Assembly: GCF_002269385.1 (NCBI RefSeq)
Contig: NZ_CP022957.1
Span: forward strand, 1,607,001-1,671,000
Length of the DNA: 64,000 nucleotides
Reading direction: 5' to 3'
DNA from: Maribacter cobaltidurans
GTDB taxonomy: Bacteria > Bacteroidota > Bacteroidia > Flavobacteriales > Flavobacteriaceae
Shown: in pieces, positions 60,310-64,000 of the stretch
Layout: every line of letters starts with the position of its first letter
Position numbering within the stretch: position 1 is the stretch's first letter
Position numbers and translations under genes: made by a program
The notes under the pieces: generated by a model
Databases searched by the model: none
The model's input: only the letters and a program-made list of their open reading frames with translations
Told to the model about the DNA's origin: nothing

Positions 60310-60894
60310 TTACCAAGGAAACGTTTGATATAATAAAGGTATTGTGATTAGCAAAACAATAATACTGGCAACCAAAACAAAAACGGATTGCTTTACCTTA
60401 CCTAGGTTTTGGAATACATAAGCCACTAGAAGAACCATCATCACAATAATCAATTGGGAGATTTCAATTCCAGCAGCGAATCCAAGAAGAGGGGTTACTT
60501 TCTCATCTTCCCCAGCAATCAACATCTTAAAATAATTGGAAAATCCAAAGCCGTGGATGAGACCAAAAAAAGCGGTTGCCAATGCATGCAACAAAATATT
60601 GGTCTGCCCTTGTAACCTCTTTAAGTAAAAAATGTTGAAGATTGCCGTCAAAAATATGGTTACAGGTATTAAAAATTCAATTAAACCAACATCCATAACC
60701 ACTATTTCAAAAACCGAAAGCATCAAGGAAAGACAATGGGTTAGGGTAAATACCGTTGCCAATACTAATACCTTTCGCCAACTTTTAAAGGTAAATGGAA
60801 TGGCCAATGCCGATAAAAACAAAATATGGTCATAGGCACCAAAATCCAACACATGGTTCAACCCCATTTTAATATAAAACCAAAAATTCTCCAT
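60310..60894 (-). CDS. HupE/UreJ-like membrane protein
   Basis: A 194-residue membrane protein with five to six hydrophobic segments. It matches the HupE/UreJ_2 family in the N-terminal stretch FYIKMGLNHVLDFGAYDHIL (with the histidine pair expected near a metal) and in FTLTHCLSLML and GLIHGFGFSNYFK. HupE/UreJ proteins are thought to be metal (nickel/cobalt) transporters; no urease or hydrogenase gene is near. The gene starts 14 bases after the TerB-DnaJ gene stop and is probably co-transcribed with it. Confidence 0.87.
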   Translation of the reverse strand: MENFWFYIKMGLNHVLDFGAYDHILFLSALAIPFTFKSWRKVLVLATVFTLTHCLSLMLSVFEIVVMDVGLIEFLIPVTIFLTAIFNIFYLKRLQGQTNILLHALATAFFGLIHGFGFSNYFKMLIAGEDEKVTPLLGFAAGIEISQLIIVMMVLLVAYVFQNLGKVKQSVFVLVASIIVLLITIPLLYQTFPW

Positions 60895-60908
60895 GTACTT
60901 TAACTGTT

Positions 60909-61649
60909 TTAATTGATTCCTCTTTCCTTTTGAATGGTTTCATAGGCAAGCTGAACCTGTTTGAACTTTTCCTCAGCGCCCTTTTTTATGGCTTCATCCT
61001 GGGTATTCACTCGGTCAGGATGATATTTTTTGGCCATGGTCCGGTATGCTTTTTTTACTTCTTCGTTGGTAGCGGATTTATCTATCTCCAATATTTTATA
61101 GGAATTATCAGCCGATTTTATGAACATGGCCATTATACTTTCAAAATCCCTTGGAGATACCCTTAAGTATCCCGCTATTTCTCGGATTTTGTTAATCTCG
61201 GGCGTGCTAACATTTCCATCGGCCTGGGCTATCCCAAACAAAAAATGAAGTAATTGAAGTCTTACCTCATACCGGGTTCTTTGTGCCAAAAATGTACTGA
61301 TGCGCTGTGCGGAAATTTCCCTTTTTTTGTTAATGTCGTTGAAGGTCCTGAAAATGGCATTCGCCTTTTCCTTACCGTAAGTACCAACAAAGTACTGCCT
61401 TACATAATCCATCTCCTGCTGGCTAACATGGCCATCCGCCTTAATGACTATGGAACAAAGGGAAAGAAGATTAAGTTCAAAATCTGCAGGCGAAACATTT
61501 GGTCTGGTAAAATCCCTGAAAACGGTCTGTGTCTGGCCAGACCCAGAACCAAAAAGGCTATCAAGGGCACTCCCAACAAAAAAGCCTAATATGGCCCCCG
61601 CAAAACCCCTTACAAAAAAGCCGAGGAAAGCCCCAATCCATTTAATCAT
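60909..61649 (-). CDS. TerB-type domain plus C-terminal DnaJ domain (DjlA-like)
   Basis: A 246-residue protein; the start at 61649 ([16 protein letters not shown]) is fixed by a TATCTTTG promoter box that lies inside the longer frame from 61694. Order: N-terminal glycine-rich hydrophobic segment ([20 protein letters not shown]), a helical TerB-like domain ([40 protein letters not shown]), then a C-terminal J domain with the HPD motif ([20 protein letters not shown]). This order matches DjlA of E. coli, a membrane J protein that stimulates DnaK. Its target here is unknown. Confidence 0.9.
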   Translation of the reverse strand: MIKWIGAFLGFFVRGFAGAILGFFVGSALDSLFGSGSGQTQTVFRDFTRPNVSPADFELNLLSLCSIVIKADGHVSQQEMDYVRQYFVGTYGKEKANAIFRTFNDINKKREISAQRISTFLAQRTRYEVRLQLLHFLFGIAQADGNVSTPEINKIREIAGYLRVSPRDFESIMAMFIKSADNSYKILEIDKSATNEEVKKAYRTMAKKYHPDRVNTQDEAIKKGAEEKFKQVQLAYETIQKERGIN

Positions 61650-61669
61650 TCCAATACTTTGATATTTGC

Positions 61670-61677
61670 CAAAGATA
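61670..61677 (-). promoter_or_regulatory. -7 box for the TerB-DnaJ gene
   Basis: The minus strand reads TATCTTTG, matching TAnnTTTG, 20 bases before the ATG at 61649. It excludes the frame start at 61694. Confidence 0.5.
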
Positions 61678-61744
61678 AAATATTCAGGAGACACTTGAAG
61701 ACTAACGAAAAGTTAAGGTCCTCTAGAAAATAGGTCAGATTGGT

Positions 61745-61752
61745 TATCTTTG
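61745..61752 (+). promoter_or_regulatory. -7 box for the bacilliredoxin gene
   Basis: TATCTTTG, 23 bases before the ATG at 61776. The minus-strand TATCTTTG of the divergent gene lies 67 bases away. Confidence 0.45.
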
Positions 61753-61775
61753 TAATTCATTTTTAAAAAAATACT

Positions 61776-62186
61776 ATGTATCCTGCAGAATTAGTAAAAC
61801 CTATGAGAGACGACTTGGCTTCTGCCGGGTTTGAAGAATTATATACCGCTGAAGCAGTGGAAAATGCCATTAAACAGCAAGGAACCACATTGGTCGTGGT
61901 CAATTCTGTTTGTGGATGCGCCGCTGCCAACGCTAGACCAGCTGCAAAGATGAGTTTACAAAACGATAAGACCCCAGATTATACGGTCACCGTATTTGCT
62001 GGTGTGGACACGGAAGCAGTGAATGCGGCTAGAAACTTAATGGTACCATTTCCTCCTTCTTCCCCTTCTATGGCCTTGTTCAAGGATGGAGAATTGGTCC
62101 ATATGATAGAACGTCACCATATTGAGGGAAGACCTGCTGAAATGATTGCTGAGAACCTTGTACAAGCCTACAACGAGTTCTGTTAA
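61776..62186 (+). CDS. BrxA/BrxB-family bacilliredoxin
   Basis: A 136-residue thioredoxin-fold protein. The unusual active site CGC sits in VVNSVCGCAAANARPAA (about residue 47), the family mark. Bacilliredoxins remove bacillithiol from mixed disulfides of oxidised proteins, or in organisms without bacillithiol use another low-molecular-weight thiol. It has its own promoter and a terminator 37 bases after the stop. Confidence 0.93.
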   Translation: MYPAELVKPMRDDLASAGFEELYTAEAVENAIKQQGTTLVVVNSVCGCAAANARPAAKMSLQNDKTPDYTVTVFAGVDTEAVNAARNLMVPFPPSSPSMALFKDGELVHMIERHHIEGRPAEMIAENLVQAYNEFC

Positions 62187-62223
62187 GAGTATCCTTATTT
62201 CAACAGTATTTTAGAAATTTTAC

Positions 62224-62248
62224 ACCGCTCTTAATAGAGCGGTTTTTT
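62224..62248 (+). terminator. Terminator after the bacilliredoxin gene, overlapping the plsC promoter
   Basis: accgctc-ttaata-gagcggt, 7-bp stem followed by six T. The last T of the run is the first base of the plsC -7 box. Confidence 0.8.
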
Positions 62249-62255
62249 ATTTTTG
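62248..62255 (+). promoter_or_regulatory. -7 box of plsC, predicted leaderless
   Basis: TATTTTTG matches TAnnTTTG and ends four bases before the ATG at 62260, so transcription should start at about the start codon. The -33 region falls in the terminator hairpin and has no TTG. Confidence 0.5.
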
Positions 62256-62259
62256 CAGT

Positions 62260-62997
62260 ATGCAAAAGATACTATCCTACATTGTCACCCCTTTCTTTTT
62301 CCTTGCCTTTGGGATGACCCTGTTGGTTTTTCATCCTATACTTTGGTTAAGTTTAAAACTATTTGGTTACCCGGGGATTAAGAAAACGGTTAGCCTTCTC
62401 AATCTTTGCCTAATGCGCTCCACTAATATTCTAGGAACTACGTACAGGTTTACAAACCCCCACAATATACCAACTGATAGACCACTAATAGTAGTGACCA
62501 ATCATCAGAGTATGTACGACATTCCCCCCATTATTTGGTACATGAGGAAGCACCACCCAAAGTTTGTGAGCAAAAAAGAGCTGGGAAAGGGAATTCCAAG
62601 TGTCTCATATAATTTGAGACATGGGGGATCTGTATTAATTGACAGAAAAGATGCGAAGGGCTCAATCATGGAAATTGGAAAACTTGGAACCTATATAGAA
62701 AAATACAGTAGGACAGCGGTCATTTTCCCAGAAGGAACAAGAAGTAGGGATGGACACCCAAGGCCATTCAAGCCTATGGGATTAAAAATGCTGATGAAGA
62801 AAGCCCCATCTGCTTTAATCGTTCCGATAAGCATCAATAATTCCTGGAAATTGGTCCAATATGGTAAATTTCCAATGGGATTAGGAACGAAAGTTTCCTT
62901 TGATGTCCACGAACCATTTGAAAATGATGGAGACTTTGATGGATTGCTTGCCAAAGCCGAAGCTGCTGTTGTATCCGGAATAAATTCTTTTAAATGA
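62260..62997 (+). CDS. plsC: 1-acyl-sn-glycerol-3-phosphate acyltransferase
   Basis: A 245-residue inner-membrane enzyme that acylates lysophosphatidate to phosphatidate. N-terminal hydrophobic segment (ILSYIVTPFFFLAFGMTLLV) for membrane attachment. Catalytic motif NHQSMYDIPP (HX4D) near residue 82, glycerol-phosphate motif FPEGTRSRDGHPRPFKP, then ALIVPISINNSW. Length matches PlsC. The gene starts immediately after the bacilliredoxin terminator and overlaps the HD hydrolase gene by four bases, so those two form an operon. Confidence 0.94.
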   Translation: MQKILSYIVTPFFFLAFGMTLLVFHPILWLSLKLFGYPGIKKTVSLLNLCLMRSTNILGTTYRFTNPHNIPTDRPLIVVTNHQSMYDIPPIIWYMRKHHPKFVSKKELGKGIPSVSYNLRHGGSVLIDRKDAKGSIMEIGKLGTYIEKYSRTAVIFPEGTRSRDGHPRPFKPMGLKMLMKKAPSALIVPISINNSWKLVQYGKFPMGLGTKVSFDVHEPFENDGDFDGLLAKAEAAVVSGINSFK

Positions 62998-63671
62998 GCA
63001 ATACCGAAATCGTTGAAGAGACCATCACCTTTGTAAAGGAAACACTACAGAATGCCGAAGGTGGGCATGATTGGTTTCATATAAAAAGGGTGTTTCAAAA
63101 CAGCATGCTCATTGCAAAGGACGAAAAAGTGGATATTCTTGTGGTAAGCCTTGCAGCCTTATTGCATGATATAGCCGATGCAAAATTTTATGACGGCGAT
63201 GAAACTGTAGGACCGCAAATGGCAAAAGATTTTCTACACTCTCTTAAGGTCAAGAAAAAAGTAGTGCGGCATGTTGTAAAAATTATTGAACACATATCCT
63301 TTAAAAACAGTCTAGGTAAGCCCAAAAAGAGACCTTTTAAATCCAAGGAACTTGAAGTTGTTCAGGATGCCGATCGTTTGGATGCCATTGGTGCTATTGG
63401 TATTGCTCGGGCATTCAATTATGGGGGCTTCAAAAATAGGGAAATCTACAATCCGGATATTGCCCCAAATCTAAAACTGAGCAAAGAAGCCTATAAAAAA
63501 TCAACGGCCCCAACTATTAACCATTTTTATGAAAAGCTATTGTTGCTTAAGGATAAAATGAATACTGCTACGGGGAAAAAACTTGCCGAGTCAAGGCACC
63601 AATTTATGTTGGATTATTTGGAACAGTTCTATTCTGAATGGAATCCATTGACCGTTAGACCAAAGCAATAA
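62994..63671 (+). CDS. HD-domain metal-dependent phosphohydrolase
   Basis: A 225-residue HD-fold hydrolase. Metal ligands: GGHDWFHIKRVFQNSMLIA (His), LAALLHDIADAKFYDGDET (His-Asp), and VVQDADRLDAIGAIGIARAF (Asp). It resembles YedJ/YfbR-like phosphohydrolases that act on nucleotides or modified substrates; the natural substrate is unknown. Translation is coupled to plsC by a four-base overlap. A weak hairpin follows the stop. Confidence 0.9.
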   Translation: MSNTEIVEETITFVKETLQNAEGGHDWFHIKRVFQNSMLIAKDEKVDILVVSLAALLHDIADAKFYDGDETVGPQMAKDFLHSLKVKKKVVRHVVKIIEHISFKNSLGKPKKRPFKSKELEVVQDADRLDAIGAIGIARAFNYGGFKNREIYNPDIAPNLKLSKEAYKKSTAPTINHFYEKLLLLKDKMNTATGKKLAESRHQFMLDYLEQFYSEWNPLTVRPKQ

Positions 63672-63701
63672 AAAAGGGGAATCAAAATAGACTCCCCTTT
63701 T
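63672..63701. terminator. Weak hairpin terminator
   Basis: aaaagggga / tccccttt(t), 9-bp stem with a 12-base loop, immediately after the HD gene stop and in the gap to the convergent last gene. A and T runs on both sides make it usable in both directions. Confidence 0.6.
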
Positions 63702-63732
63702 AATGAAAACTAAAAAATTTACATCTTCTTTT

Positions 63733-64000
63733 CTATCCCCTAGTCAACCAACCTCTTCTATTGGCGGTCGCAATGGCATAAGGAGTTATCCAGAACAGTC
63801 CGAATGTATACATTACACTATAGGAATAAGCCCAGAATGATTCTATAAAGTTATATCTCTTCGCATAAAAAATAACAGGGAAAGTAGAAAGTACCAGAAT
63901 ACTCATGAAAGTTGAGCTGACAAATAAGATTGGATGTGTTAGAACAAAATACAGCATAAACAAAAGGAATGGGTAACTCATGACAATCTTAGTTGCCTGA
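63733..64000 (-). CDS. Polytopic membrane protein, C-terminal fragment (cut by window end)
   Basis: The frame is still open at the window edge, so this is the last ~89 residues of a longer gene. It has two to three hydrophobic helices (FLLFMLYFVLTHPILFV; MSILVLSTFPVIFY; YSYSVMYTFGLFWITPYAIA) and ends TANRRGWLTRG. That tail resembles the end of processive family 2 glycosyltransferases (W-x-T-R near the C terminus), but too little is present to be sure. Confidence 0.5.
   Translation of the reverse strand, partial: QATKIVMSYPFLLFMLYFVLTHPILFVSSTFMSILVLSTFPVIFYAKRYNFIESFWAYSYSVMYTFGLFWITPYAIATANRRGWLTRG

Noticed and set aside
1..64000. tRNA, rRNA, CRISPR arrays, insertion sequences or phage genes
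   Set aside because: I looked in the longer gaps and found no cloverleaf-like sequence, no regularly spaced repeats and no transposase or integrase motifs.

Overview
The window is one chromosomal stretch of a Bacteroidota bacterium, almost certainly a marine member of the Flavobacteriaceae (Zobellia/Maribacter/Arenibacter-like; the genus is a guess). The evidence is the family content: TonB-dependent receptors and periplasmic proteins with carboxypeptidase-regulatory domains, DUF3078, DUF3109, DUF4097, DUF1080 and DUF6503 proteins, Flavobacteria-type carotenoid and isoprenoid genes, and LytS/LytTR signalling with a TPR sensor. Many gene starts also lie just downstream of the Bacteroidota -7 promoter element TAnnTTTG. 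I see no rRNA, tRNA, CRISPR array, transposase or phage genes.

Layout. 1-1274: end of feoB plus a tiny FeoB-associated Cys-rich membrane protein. 1405-6000: a carboxypeptidase-regulatory-domain protein, then a sigma factor / anti-sigma factor / two DUF4097 proteins unit. 6000-11300: small envelope proteins and a metal-homeostasis locus, in which a DtxR/MntR-type regulator and a ZIP transporter are divergent from a TonB-dependent receptor across tandem inverted repeats. 11300-13450: lycopene cyclase and a polyprenyl diphosphate synthase. 13590-21380: an orphan ECF sigma factor with small membrane proteins, then a TetR-regulated TolC / adaptor / RND efflux operon. 21500-25713: a MORN-like secreted protein, aspS, and a CLC-type protein lacking the gating glutamate. 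25714-27243: a small accessory patch in which an HNH-nuclease gene is bracketed by GTTGSCAAC motifs and hairpins. 27404-41630: mostly housekeeping genes (M20 peptidase, cold-shock protein, an enolase-superfamily enzyme, tadA, dxs, DUF3078, dgt, a PiT phosphate transporter with PhoU-like tail behind Pho-box-like repeats, nadD, gmk, yicC).

41684-52621 is the most coherent accessory system. It holds two DUF1080 lipoproteins, three sugar isomerase/epimerase-type TIM barrels (two Tat-exported), a Gfo/Idh/MocA oxidoreductase, a nucleoside-symporter-like MFS permease, and a GMC flavoprotein with a Tat-signal-bearing small subunit. Together they look like a periplasmic route that oxidises glycosides to 3-keto sugars, cleaves them and imports the products. 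The rest (52900-64000) holds two secreted or membrane orphans, a LytTR/TPR-histidine-kinase pair, DUF3109, MarC, a carboxy-terminal processing protease with dCMP deaminase, HupE/UreJ, a TerB-DnaJ protein, bacilliredoxin, plsC with an HD hydrolase, and the end of a membrane protein cut by the window edge.

Start codons were adjusted where a signal peptide, family length or a -7 box made the longest reading frame implausible. Several genes (crtY, tadA, the gene at 28954, plsC) have the -7 box 3-4 bases before the start codon, which predicts leaderless transcripts. All functional statements come from reading motifs by eye; no search was run.
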